From assembly GCA_017527075.1 (NCBI GenBank), contig JAFXQM010000008.1, positions 143,787 to 207,786 of the forward strand: a stretch of 64,000 nt of DNA, read 5' to 3'. Below are positions 57,424 to 64,000 of this stretch, one piece after another. The notes beneath the pieces were generated by a model that saw only the letters and a list, made by a program, of their open reading frames with translations, did not search any database and was not told where the DNA came from. Source of the DNA: Selenomonadaceae bacterium. Its GTDB lineage: Bacteria > Bacillota > Negativicutes > Selenomonadales > Selenomonadaceae. Within the stretch, counting starts at the first letter, position 1, and each line of letters begins with the position of its first letter. Made by a program: the position numbers and the translations under genes.

Positions 57424-59721
57424 TTAACTCATCTGTGCTTGGTGAAGCTTGGCATAGACGCCGTTGCGTTTCATGAGCTCGTCGTGTGAGCCCGCCTCAA
57501 TTATGCGCCCTTTGTCGATAACAATAATCGCGTCGCAGTCTCTGACCGTCGACAGGCGGTGAGCAATCATGAGCATGGTGCGCCCGCGAGAAATCGGCTC
57601 GATGTTGTTCATGATGATGTTCTCGGATTCGTAGTCAAGAGCACTTGTCGCCTCGTCGAAAATCAAAATGCGCGGGTTTGAAAGCAGGGCGCGGGCAATG
57701 GCAATGCGCTGACGCTGACCGCCGCTCAAAAGGGAGCCGCGCTCGCCGACGAAAGTTTCATATCCGTGCGGGAATTGGCTGACGAATTCGTGGGCACCTG
57801 CCAGCTGCGCCGCGTGAACAACTTCTTCGTGCGTTGCGTTCGGGCAGGCAATGCGGATATTTTCTTCGACGGAGCCGCTGAACAATTTGCTGTCCTGCAA
57901 GACGACACCGATTTGCCGCCTCAGCCACGCCGGCTCGACCTGCGCGATGTCCACGCCGTCAATCAAAATGCGTCCCGTGTCGGGCAGATAAAGTCGCTGA
58001 ATCAATTTCGTGAGCGTCGATTTTCCTGAGCCCGACCGCCCGACAATTCCGACCTTCATGCCGGCGGGAATTCGGATGTTGACGTTGTCCAAAACTTTTC
58101 CGCCTTCAGCCGAGTAGCTGAAGACCAATCGTTCCAAGGCAATGTCGCCGCGCAGGGAAGGCAGAGTCGTGCGCGAAGGATTGAACGTCGGCTCGGTGTC
58201 CTCGTCCATGATATCCGAAAGTCTTTCCATGGAAACGCGAATCTGTTGGAAGTGTTGCCACTGATTGATGAGGCGCATAATCGGCGCGATTAACTGACCG
58301 GCAATCATTTGGAATGCAATCAATTCGCCGACGCTTATCTCGCCCTCCATGACGTAGTAAGCACCAATCCACAGAATGACGAGGTTGAAGCAGTTGAACA
58401 GGAAGGACGCGATTGAGTTTGCGATGTTCGCCACGTGGACGACGTTGAATGAAGCTTTGACGAAACGCGCGAGCATTTCTTCGTAACGGCGGATGAAATT
58501 GTTTTCGACGCTGGAAGCTTTGACCGTGTGAATGCCTGTTATCGTTTCAATCAGGAAGGAGCGATTCTCGGAGCCGATTAAAAATTTCTCGTTAATCATG
58601 CGCTTGAAAATCGGAGCGACAATGACGTTGAGCAAAACAAACAGCGGAATCATAACCAGAACGACGATGCTGAGCACGCGGCTGTAGAAGAACATGACGA
58701 CGAAATAAACAATCGCGAAGACGATATCCAAGACAATCATCAGGCTGTTGCCCGTCATGAACGAGCGCAAAGTTTCCAACTCGCCGGTACGGGAGACGAC
58801 GTCACCGACCTGCCACTTTTGGAAGTAGCTTATCGGCAAGGCGGTTACGTTTTTATAGAGGCGCGAGCTGAGCACCACGTCCATCTTGCAGGTTATGTTC
58901 GTGAAAAGATATGTGCGCAAGCCCGTTAGGACATTTTGGAAGACGGTACACAGCACCATGCCCAAAACCAAAATATCGAGCGCGTCGGCCGCCCTGTGCA
59001 CCAAAACTTTGTCGATAATGTTTTGAACAAAGATAGGCGACGCCAAACCCAAAACCTGCAACAGGAGCGACATGAACAAGACGCTGCGCAATTGCGGAAT
59101 GTATTTGGTGAGGACGGGGATAAACCACTTGAAGCCGAATTTGTCTTTCTTTTTGTCGAGTTCGTAGCGACGCGTGAAGAGAATCGCGCTGCCCGTCCAG
59201 TCCATCAAAAGTTTGTAGCGGTCAACCTTGACGGGCTGCTGAGAGAAGGCGGGGTCCATGACGTAAATGTCGCCTTCGCGAATCGTGGTGATGACGACGC
59301 TCCTGCCCGAATGCAACCGAATCAAAATCGGGTAAACGAGCTTGTCCAAGTCCTCCTCTTTCAAGCCGTCATACTTGCGCGCCTTCAACTTCAATTCGCG
59401 GGCGGCTCTGACTAAAGTCGTCATGTCGACGGCACCTTCGCGCAGGACGTAAGCGCGCTCAAGCTGACGATAATCGGCGGGGATGTTGTAATACTTTGCG
59501 ATTGCCACGAGGCACGCCAAGCCCGTGTCGATTCCGTTGACGACGCCGCCTTCCTCTTCGGGCTTTTTAACTTCGGTGTCGAGTTGCCCCGGCTTTGCTT
59601 GGTCGGCGGGAACTTTTTTTAAATCAATCTTTCCGAGAGCCTGCCCGCCGGATTTTTGCGGAGACTGTCCTTGAGACGGGACAAGTTTTTTGTCGTCGGC
59701 ATTATTGTTTTTATCCGCCAT
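57424..59721 (-). CDS. HlyB/LapB-like type I secretion ABC exporter (second exporter)
   Basis: 765 residues. Low-complexity N-terminus (about 1-60), a C39-like domain (about 60-190) in which the usual catalytic Cys position reads GIDTGLACLVAIAKYY (Thr for Cys in D-C-G), so it binds but does not cut substrates. Six-helix ABC membrane domain (about 200-480), then ATPase: GRSGSGKST, LSGGQRQRIAIARAL, ILIFDEATSALD. Exports unfolded RTX-type proteins with HlyD and an outer-membrane TolC protein (absent here). ATG 59721 with GGGAGG upstream. Third gene of the operon. Confidence 0.92.
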   Translation of the reverse strand: MADKNNNADDKKLVPSQGQSPQKSGGQALGKIDLKKVPADQAKPGQLDTEVKKPEEEGGVVNGIDTGLACLVAIAKYYNIPADYRQLERAYVLREGAVDMTTLVRAARELKLKARKYDGLKEEDLDKLVYPILIRLHSGRSVVITTIREGDIYVMDPAFSQQPVKVDRYKLLMDWTGSAILFTRRYELDKKKDKFGFKWFIPVLTKYIPQLRSVLFMSLLLQVLGLASPIFVQNIIDKVLVHRAADALDILVLGMVLCTVFQNVLTGLRTYLFTNITCKMDVVLSSRLYKNVTALPISYFQKWQVGDVVSRTGELETLRSFMTGNSLMIVLDIVFAIVYFVVMFFYSRVLSIVVLVMIPLFVLLNVIVAPIFKRMINEKFLIGSENRSFLIETITGIHTVKASSVENNFIRRYEEMLARFVKASFNVVHVANIANSIASFLFNCFNLVILWIGAYYVMEGEISVGELIAFQMIAGQLIAPIMRLINQWQHFQQIRVSMERLSDIMDEDTEPTFNPSRTTLPSLRGDIALERLVFSYSAEGGKVLDNVNIRIPAGMKVGIVGRSGSGKSTLTKLIQRLYLPDTGRILIDGVDIAQVEPAWLRRQIGVVLQDSKLFSGSVEENIRIACPNATHEEVVHAAQLAGAHEFVSQFPHGYETFVGERGSLLSGGQRQRIAIARALLSNPRILIFDEATSALDYESENIIMNNIEPISRGRTMLMIAHRLSTVRDCDAIIVIDKGRIIEAGSHDELMKRNGVYAKLHQAQMS

Positions 59722-59738
59722 CAAACCTGCCCTCCCGT

Positions 59739-59771
59739 TTCAAATTTCAAATTCCTGATTCCTAATTTCAT
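59739..59771. repeat. Heptad repeat locus J
   Basis: Plus strand TTTCAAATTTCAAATTCC, TGATTCCTAATTTC: degenerate 7-bp period between hlyD and the second exporter gene. Confidence 0.65.
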
Positions 59772-59772
59772 T

Positions 59773-61128
59773 TTACCGCTCCCTCAAAGCTTCGGACGTG
59801 TAACGGCGGAACGGGTCGAGGAAGAAGTCAATTATTCTCTTCTCCTTGATTTTAATTTCCGCGCTGACGTTCATGCCGATTTCGATTTTCGCGGGGTTGC
59901 CGTAAACGTTGATGTCGTTGCTCGTCGGGTCAAGGATGAGTTTGAATTTTTTATCCTGCTGAGGATTGTTCGGCTCGTCGACGGCGTCCGCGCTTATCTC
60001 CATGACTTCAGCTTTGTACATGCCGAATTTTTGGAAGTTAAAAGTTTCGAACTTAACTTCAGCCTCTTGCCCGACTTTGATGAAGCCGATGTCTTTGTTG
60101 TCCGCGTAAACTTCAAACTCAAGCTTAACGTCTTCAGGGACGATTTGCATGAGCGGCTGGGCTTCGGTGACGATGCCGCCGAGCGTGTGAATATTCAAGT
60201 TGTAAACGCGGCCGGTGATGGGCGCGTAAATCGTCGCCATGCGCGAATCTTCGTCCGCCTTTTTAATCGATTCGGTGACGGTGTAATATTCTTTCTTCGC
60301 CTCGACGAGCGCGGTCATGATGTCCTTGTGGTAGCTGGCGTCGACGTTGGCGAGATTTTGTTGAGCCTCGGCGATTTCCGCGCGAATGCTGTTAATCGAA
60401 TCCAATTCCGCCTTTGCGTTCTTCGCGTACTCAATCGTGCGGCTTTGCTGTTCAAGGAGTTGGAATTCGGAAATTGCATTTTGCTCGCTCAAAGCAACGA
60501 GGCGCGCTTCCTTCTCCTGCTCGATTTGCAAAACTTCCGCGTACTTTTCGTAAGACGCCTGAGTTGCTTGGAGCCTTGCCATCTTCTGGTCGATGACATC
60601 CAAGCGGCTTTGACGTTGCGTGCGATAATCCGACGTGCGGCTCTGATAAAGTGCCATTTCCGCCGCCAAATCGTGAGCCTCAAGGTCCGGATCCTCTTCG
60701 GGCGTGAACGGCTGCTGAGTCAGCTCGGCGGTCAAGCGTTGAATATCAAGTTTGTAATAAGCCGCGCGTTTCTTCAGGCTGTCGTAATCGGCGGTTGTCG
60801 TCGTCGGGTCCAGAACAACGAGTACGTCGCCCTCTTGAACCATCTGACCTTCCGTGACATTTATTTCTTTGACGATGCCTTTGTTTTTGACTTGCACGGT
60901 TTTGATTTGTCCCGAAGGAATGACTTTGCCGGCCGCGACCGCGACTTCGTTGATGTGACCCAAGAACGACCACGCCAACGCCACGATAACCAAAAGCAAA
61001 ATCGTCCACATGACGAGCCTTCCCGTCGGTGAGGGCGGAGTTTCCGTTACCTCCAATATCGCCGGCAAGAATTCCGTCTCTTTCTCGCGTTCCTCGCCGT
61101 GAGCGAGCCATCTCCAAAATTTGCGCAT
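59773..61128 (-). CDS. HlyD-family periplasmic adaptor of type I secretion
   Basis: 451 residues. One membrane helix (about 37-58), biotinyl-lipoyl half (SGQIKTVQVKNKGIVKEINVTEGQ split as SGQIKTVQVK and GIVKEINVTEGQMV), a long coiled coil (about 130-310), the second lipoyl half (MATIYAPITGRVYNLNIHTLGG, in part), and the family ending RRYTSEALRER. It bridges the ABC exporter and a TolC-like outer-membrane channel. ATG 61128 lies 4 nt after the first exporter's stop; AGAGGTTAAG is the ribosome site. Supports an outer membrane. Confidence 0.92.
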   Translation of the reverse strand: MRKFWRWLAHGEEREKETEFLPAILEVTETPPSPTGRLVMWTILLLVIVALAWSFLGHINEVAVAAGKVIPSGQIKTVQVKNKGIVKEINVTEGQMVQEGDVLVVLDPTTTTADYDSLKKRAAYYKLDIQRLTAELTQQPFTPEEDPDLEAHDLAAEMALYQSRTSDYRTQRQSRLDVIDQKMARLQATQASYEKYAEVLQIEQEKEARLVALSEQNAISEFQLLEQQSRTIEYAKNAKAELDSINSIRAEIAEAQQNLANVDASYHKDIMTALVEAKKEYYTVTESIKKADEDSRMATIYAPITGRVYNLNIHTLGGIVTEAQPLMQIVPEDVKLEFEVYADNKDIGFIKVGQEAEVKFETFNFQKFGMYKAEVMEISADAVDEPNNPQQDKKFKLILDPTSNDINVYGNPAKIEIGMNVSAEIKIKEKRIIDFFLDPFRRYTSEALRER

Positions 61129-61132
61129 ATTC

Positions 61133-63271
61133 TTAACCTCTGCTTTCTTGCTGGTCGTAAAGATAACGATAGAGTCCGCCGAGTTTAATCAGCTCGTCAT
61201 GCGTGCCGGTCTCGACGATTTCGCCCTTGTCGATGACAATAATTTTATCGCAACGACGGACGGCACTCAATCTGTGCGCGATGATGAGCATTGTCCTCTT
61301 CGCGCCGATTGCTCCCATGTTGTTGAGGATGATTCGTTCGGATTCGTAGTCCAGGGCACTCGTCGCTTCGTCGAAAATCAAAATCGGAGGATTGGCGAGA
61401 AGTGCACGGGCGATTGCCACGCGCTGCCTTTGCCCGCCCGAAAGTGAATCGCCGCGCTCGCCGACTTTGGTATCGTAACCTTCCTTGAGTTCCAAGATAA
61501 AGTCGTGAGCACCCGCCAGGCGCGCCGCACGAATAATTTCATCCATGCTCGCTGTCGGACGGCTTATCGCAATGTTGTCGCGGACGCTGGAATTGAAAAG
61601 GTAATTCTCCTGCATGACGACACCGATTTGGTCGCGCAGCCAAGAAAGATTCGCCTCGCGGGTGTCGACGCCGCCGATTACAATGTGCCCGTCTTCGGGT
61701 ATGTAAAGATTTTGCACGAGGTTTGTCAGCGTCGATTTTCCCGAACCCGACCGCCCGACGATTCCGATTTTTTGCCCCGGCAAGACCGTAAGATTTATAT
61801 TCTTCAGCACGAGCGGCAAATCGATTCGATATCGGAAGGAAACGTTTGATATTTCAATCCCGCCGTCGATTCTCTGTTGCCCGCGCTTGCCCATGTCTTG
61901 CACGACAGGTTCCATCGGCGTGTTCAAAATGTCGCCGATAAGGTTGAGCGAAAATCTCAGCATGATTATGTGCCACCACATCATCAACAGCTTCGTCAAA
62001 GGACCGAGTGCTTGCCTTGAAATCATTTGGAAAGCAATCAGCTGACCGAGAGTCAATTCGCCGTTCATGACCATGTTGCCGCCGTACCAGAGAATCGCCA
62101 AAGTTACTGAGCTTTCAATGATGGTACGCGAGGTTGCGACGAACAATCTGAATTTGCTCATCTCGAAGGTTCTGCGAACCATATAAGCCGTGAGGTTTTC
62201 CCATTTGTTGACGAATTGCGGCTCGACTGCCAACGCCTTAACCGTTTCGACGTTCGTGATTGATTCGACCAGGAACGAGTTGCACGCAACCTTCGCGCGC
62301 CACAAACCGCCCAGCTTTTTCCTTATGATTGGCATAAGGGCAATTTGAATCAAGTACACCGGAACGGTGATTAACGCGATTAATGTCAGCGGCACCGAAT
62401 ACCAGAACATAAACCCGATGAACACAAACGAGAACAGGGCGTCGAGCATGGACATCAAGCCCTCGCCCGTCAGGAAGCTGCGAACTCGTTCCAAGGCATC
62501 CACGCGCATTAACGTTTCGCCGACGCGCCGCCTTTCATAATACGGCAACGGCAGTGCTATCAGGTGTCGGAAAAGCCGCGTCCCCAATATCGCGTCCAAC
62601 TTGTTTGTCGTGTGATTTAATATGTAAGTCTTCAGGCACGTCAGCAACGCTTCCAGAGCGAAGAACGCCACCATGCTGTAACCAATGACCGTCAGCGTAG
62701 ACAGTCCGTTGTTGCCGATAACTTTATCGATTATAACCTGCGTGATGAGCGGAAAGACGATTCCCATCAGCTGTGTGAAGAATGACCCCGCCAAAACCTC
62801 GAACAGCGATTTCTTGTAGCGGCTGACCACCTTCATGAACCAATCGACGTTGTATCTCTTTTTGAAATACGTCCAACTGAACGCCGCCGAGAAGATCATC
62901 ATCTCGTTTGTCCAGCTCTCCAAGAATTCCTTCATCGGAATTGCCTTGGGTTTGTTCTCGCGCGGGTCTATCGCCAAGACCACTTCTTCGTTCAGGCTGC
63001 CGACCGCGATATACGCTCCGTCGTTCATCTTGGCCACGACAGGATATTCCACCTCGCGCAGTTCATCTACTGTCGGGCGAATCACCGTGCTGTCGACATT
63101 GTATTTCTTCGCCAGCTTTTGCAGTCTCTCCCAATCCAATTTGTCATCCGTCGCGGGGTTTTGGTCATATATCTTTTGCAAGTCCTTCACGCCGAAGTGC
63201 TGCAAAATCTTTATGAGTGACACTATTCCCGTCCGATTCTTTGGCGGCGATGATGCTTTATTCTCGGGCAT
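61133..63271 (-). CDS. HlyB-like type I secretion ABC exporter (first exporter)
   Basis: 712 residues. N-terminal C39-like domain (about 12-140) with no Cys at the active site (RTGIVSLIKILQHFG replaces D-C-G-x-A), six-helix membrane domain, ATPase with GRSGSGKST, LSGGQRQRVAIARAL and ILIFDEATSALD. Paralogue of the second exporter but with clearly different sequence. First gene of the operon. A six-codon upstream ORF (63278-63258) overlaps its start. Having two exporters with one HlyD is unusual; they may pair or handle different substrates. Confidence 0.92.
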   Translation of the reverse strand: MPENKASSPPKNRTGIVSLIKILQHFGVKDLQKIYDQNPATDDKLDWERLQKLAKKYNVDSTVIRPTVDELREVEYPVVAKMNDGAYIAVGSLNEEVVLAIDPRENKPKAIPMKEFLESWTNEMMIFSAAFSWTYFKKRYNVDWFMKVVSRYKKSLFEVLAGSFFTQLMGIVFPLITQVIIDKVIGNNGLSTLTVIGYSMVAFFALEALLTCLKTYILNHTTNKLDAILGTRLFRHLIALPLPYYERRRVGETLMRVDALERVRSFLTGEGLMSMLDALFSFVFIGFMFWYSVPLTLIALITVPVYLIQIALMPIIRKKLGGLWRAKVACNSFLVESITNVETVKALAVEPQFVNKWENLTAYMVRRTFEMSKFRLFVATSRTIIESSVTLAILWYGGNMVMNGELTLGQLIAFQMISRQALGPLTKLLMMWWHIIMLRFSLNLIGDILNTPMEPVVQDMGKRGQQRIDGGIEISNVSFRYRIDLPLVLKNINLTVLPGQKIGIVGRSGSGKSTLTNLVQNLYIPEDGHIVIGGVDTREANLSWLRDQIGVVMQENYLFNSSVRDNIAISRPTASMDEIIRAARLAGAHDFILELKEGYDTKVGERGDSLSGGQRQRVAIARALLANPPILIFDEATSALDYESERIILNNMGAIGAKRTMLIIAHRLSAVRRCDKIIVIDKGEIVETGTHDELIKLGGLYRYLYDQQESRG

Positions 63272-63278
63272 ATTGCAT
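63258..63278 (-). CDS. Possible six-codon leader ORF overlapping the exporter start
   Basis: ATG CAA TAT GCC CGA GAA TAA. The ribosome site GGGAG is ideally placed (6 nt) for this ATG and too far (13 nt) for the exporter ATG 63271. It could tune exporter translation, or GGGAG may simply be used at long range. Confidence 0.35.
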   Translation of the reverse strand: MQYARE

Positions 63279-63351
63279 ACGAGTCTCCCTTCATTTTGCT
63301 CACTCGATTATGAATCACGATTGTTAAACACGCTTTAAAATTTCGTGTCAC

Positions 63352-63393
63352 GAAAAAACCGCCGTCAACCCGTAAGGAAGACAGCGGCCTTTT
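63352..63393 (-). terminator. Terminator of rpsU
   Basis: Minus strand CCGCTGTC (63387-63380) ... GACGGCGG (63366-63359), followed by TTTTTTC. One mismatch in the stem. Confidence 0.75.
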
Positions 63394-63411
63394 CTATTTG
63401 TCTGCTAAGGA

Positions 63412-63591
63412 TTAACGATACTTCCGCTTGCGAGCCGCCTCCGATTTCTTCTTGCGGCGGACGCTCGGCTTTTCGTAATGTTCACGCTTGCGAACTTCGG
63501 CGAGCGTGCCCGCCTTTTGACAGGTACGCTTAAAGCGGCGGAGAGCACTGTCTATGGATTCGTTTTTCCCAACTTTGACTTCATTGGCCAT
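63412..63591 (-). CDS. rpsU: Ribosomal protein bS21
   Basis: 59 residues: [20 protein letters not shown]..., then [23 protein letters not shown] and a basic end ([15 protein letters not shown]), exactly the S21 pattern. It belongs to the 30S subunit near the anti-SD of 16S rRNA and helps initiation. GGAGGGAGGGAAATTGA precedes ATG 63591. Own strong promoter and terminator. Adjacent genes are an exporter operon and a flagellin-like gene. Confidence 0.96.
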   Translation of the reverse strand: MANEVKVGKNESIDSALRRFKRTCQKAGTLAEVRKREHYEKPSVRRKKKSEAARKRKYR

Positions 63592-63638
63592 TCAATTTCC
63601 CTCCCTCCGCGGTTACTCGATTTGTTGACTGCGCGCGT

Positions 63639-63667
63639 ATTTTAACATGCCGCCTTTTAATCGTCAA
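63639..63667 (-). promoter_or_regulatory. Promoter of rpsU
   Basis: Minus strand TTGACG (63662-63667), 17 bp ending TG-T, TAAAAT (63639-63644); extended -10. Strong, as expected for a ribosomal gene. Confidence 0.8.
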
Positions 63668-63744
63668 CAAGAAAAGTTTTATGCCGCCCCTCAGCCCCGC
63701 CGAGCCCGCCAATGCCGCTTGCTTCCTTGCAATTTGTAATAATC

Positions 63745-63753
63745 GGGGGGGGG
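63745..63753 (+). repeat. Homopolymer G9 tract touching a promoter
   Basis: Nine consecutive G ending one base before the -35 TTGTAT (63754) of the flagellin-like gene. Slippage of such tracts is a known cause of phase variation in other genera. Confidence 0.8.
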
Positions 63754-63782
63754 TTGTATCTAAATATGATTTTTGATACATT
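63754..63782 (+). promoter_or_regulatory. Promoter of the flagellin-like gene
   Basis: TTGTAT (63754-63759), 17 bp, TACATT (63777-63782). TGTATC and GATACA form an inverted repeat across it. No sigma-28 motif (TAAA...GCCGATAA) was found. Confidence 0.55.
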
Positions 63783-63850
63783 TGCCCAAAAGCTTTTTTG
63801 AAAGACAGCTTAGGTTTTCGGCGACGGTCGTCATGTCGAGCAGGATTCAG

Positions 63851-63904
63851 CGACGGAAGGGAAGCCGTTGCCCCAAGGAAAGAAACTTTTGTAAGTCAAG
63901 GAGG
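63851..63904 (+). promoter_or_regulatory. Candidate CsrA binding region in flagellin leader
   Basis: Hairpin CGACGG-aagggaag-CCGTTG (63851-63870) presents GGGA in its loop; a second GGA lies in the ribosome site AAGGAGG (63898-63904), with another in AAGGAAAG between. This two-site layout resembles the hag leader controlled by CsrA/FliW. Confidence 0.5.
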
Positions 63905-63912
63905 AAATCAGC

Positions 63913-64000
63913 ATGAACAACATGGTAATCAGCTCTAACGAGCAGGCCACGCGCATTCATGGCATGTACAACCGCAATGTCGGCCAGATGAATGCGGCGA
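63913..64000 (+). CDS. Flagellin-like protein, 5' end only
   Basis: 29 codons before the window ends: MNNMVISSNEQATRIHGMYN, then RNVGQMNAA. The pattern (short hydrophobic start, Asn-rich, then a helix with N...M...A spacing) fits the N-terminal D0 helix of flagellins, where the LSSG motif would come next. AAGGAGG lies 8 nt before ATG 63913. A 130-nt leader with hairpins suggests post-transcriptional control. Could also be a hook-associated protein; only more sequence can decide. Confidence 0.55.
   Translation, partial: MNNMVISSNEQATRIHGMYNRNVGQMNAA

Noticed and set aside
63581..63781. 66-residue ORF upstream of rpsU
   Set aside because: It overlaps the rpsU promoter and the G9 tract and has no ribosome site.

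Overview
The window looks like a chromosomal segment of a diderm, low-to-mid-GC Firmicute, most likely a member of the Negativicutes (Selenomonas/Anaerovibrio-like). This is inferred from a SufS/SufU pair of Firmicutes type, strong AGGAGG ribosome sites with frequent GTG/TTG starts, bS21 next to a flagellin-like gene, and a type I secretion operon with an HlyD adaptor, which implies an outer membrane. No 16S or tRNA gene is present to fix the taxonomy.

Layout. 1-1946: envelope lipoproteins (a truncated clostripain-family peptidase and two paralogous lipoproteins). 1954-5500: yhdT-panF pantothenate uptake and lysS. 5502-7620: a two-gene operon whose main product joins an NYN ribonuclease domain to five LOTUS/OST-HTH-like repeats. 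7674-10648: a 699-residue RTX protein divergent from larB. 10807-14283: a membrane protein, secreted proteins (including a SYLF/Ysc84 protein) and an Ntn-type hydrolase lipoprotein. 14305-30531: the accessory core, all on the minus strand: five type-B carboxylesterases, three YtcJ-like amidohydrolases and a DUF3089-type lipase, all with Tat signals, broken by a TnpB element and containing one small double-glycine leader peptide gene. 30659-38032: housekeeping genes (def, CNNM transporter, radA, hemW, YigZ) with a DUF218 protein and a secreted gluzincin-like protease. 38072-42982: a BglG/MtlR-type regulator, hypE, hypD and an HNH protein. 43024-46239: a minisatellite, a tyrosine phosphatase, a Met-gamma-lyase-like protein and an iron alcohol dehydrogenase. 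46308-53493: an operon of PD-(D/E)XK nuclease, sufS, sufU, prfA and a methyltransferase, then a GT17 glycosyltransferase and lysC. 53639-63271: an exporter/glycosyltransferase operon (two HlyB-like ABC exporters, HlyD, two glycosyltransferases, an NfeD-like protein). 63412-64000: rpsU and the start of a flagellin-like gene.

How it fits together. Much of the window serves the cell surface: Tat-exported hydrolases sharing one signal cassette, lipoproteins, an RTX protein and a type I exporter that could secrete it, glycosyltransferases beside the exporter, and a flagellin gene. Nickel enzymes appear twice (larB; hypD/hypE).

Three repeat families overlie the genes: a dispersed heptad repeat (TTAGGAG-type) that sits directly after stop codons, a 156-bp TA-flanked palindromic MITE present twice whose ends supply stop codons, and a 37-39 bp minisatellite. 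The best candidates for something new are the Tat hydrolase array with its TnpB insertion and embedded GG-leader peptide, the NYN-LOTUS5 protein, the stop-codon-docked repeat families, and a G9 tract touching the flagellin promoter.
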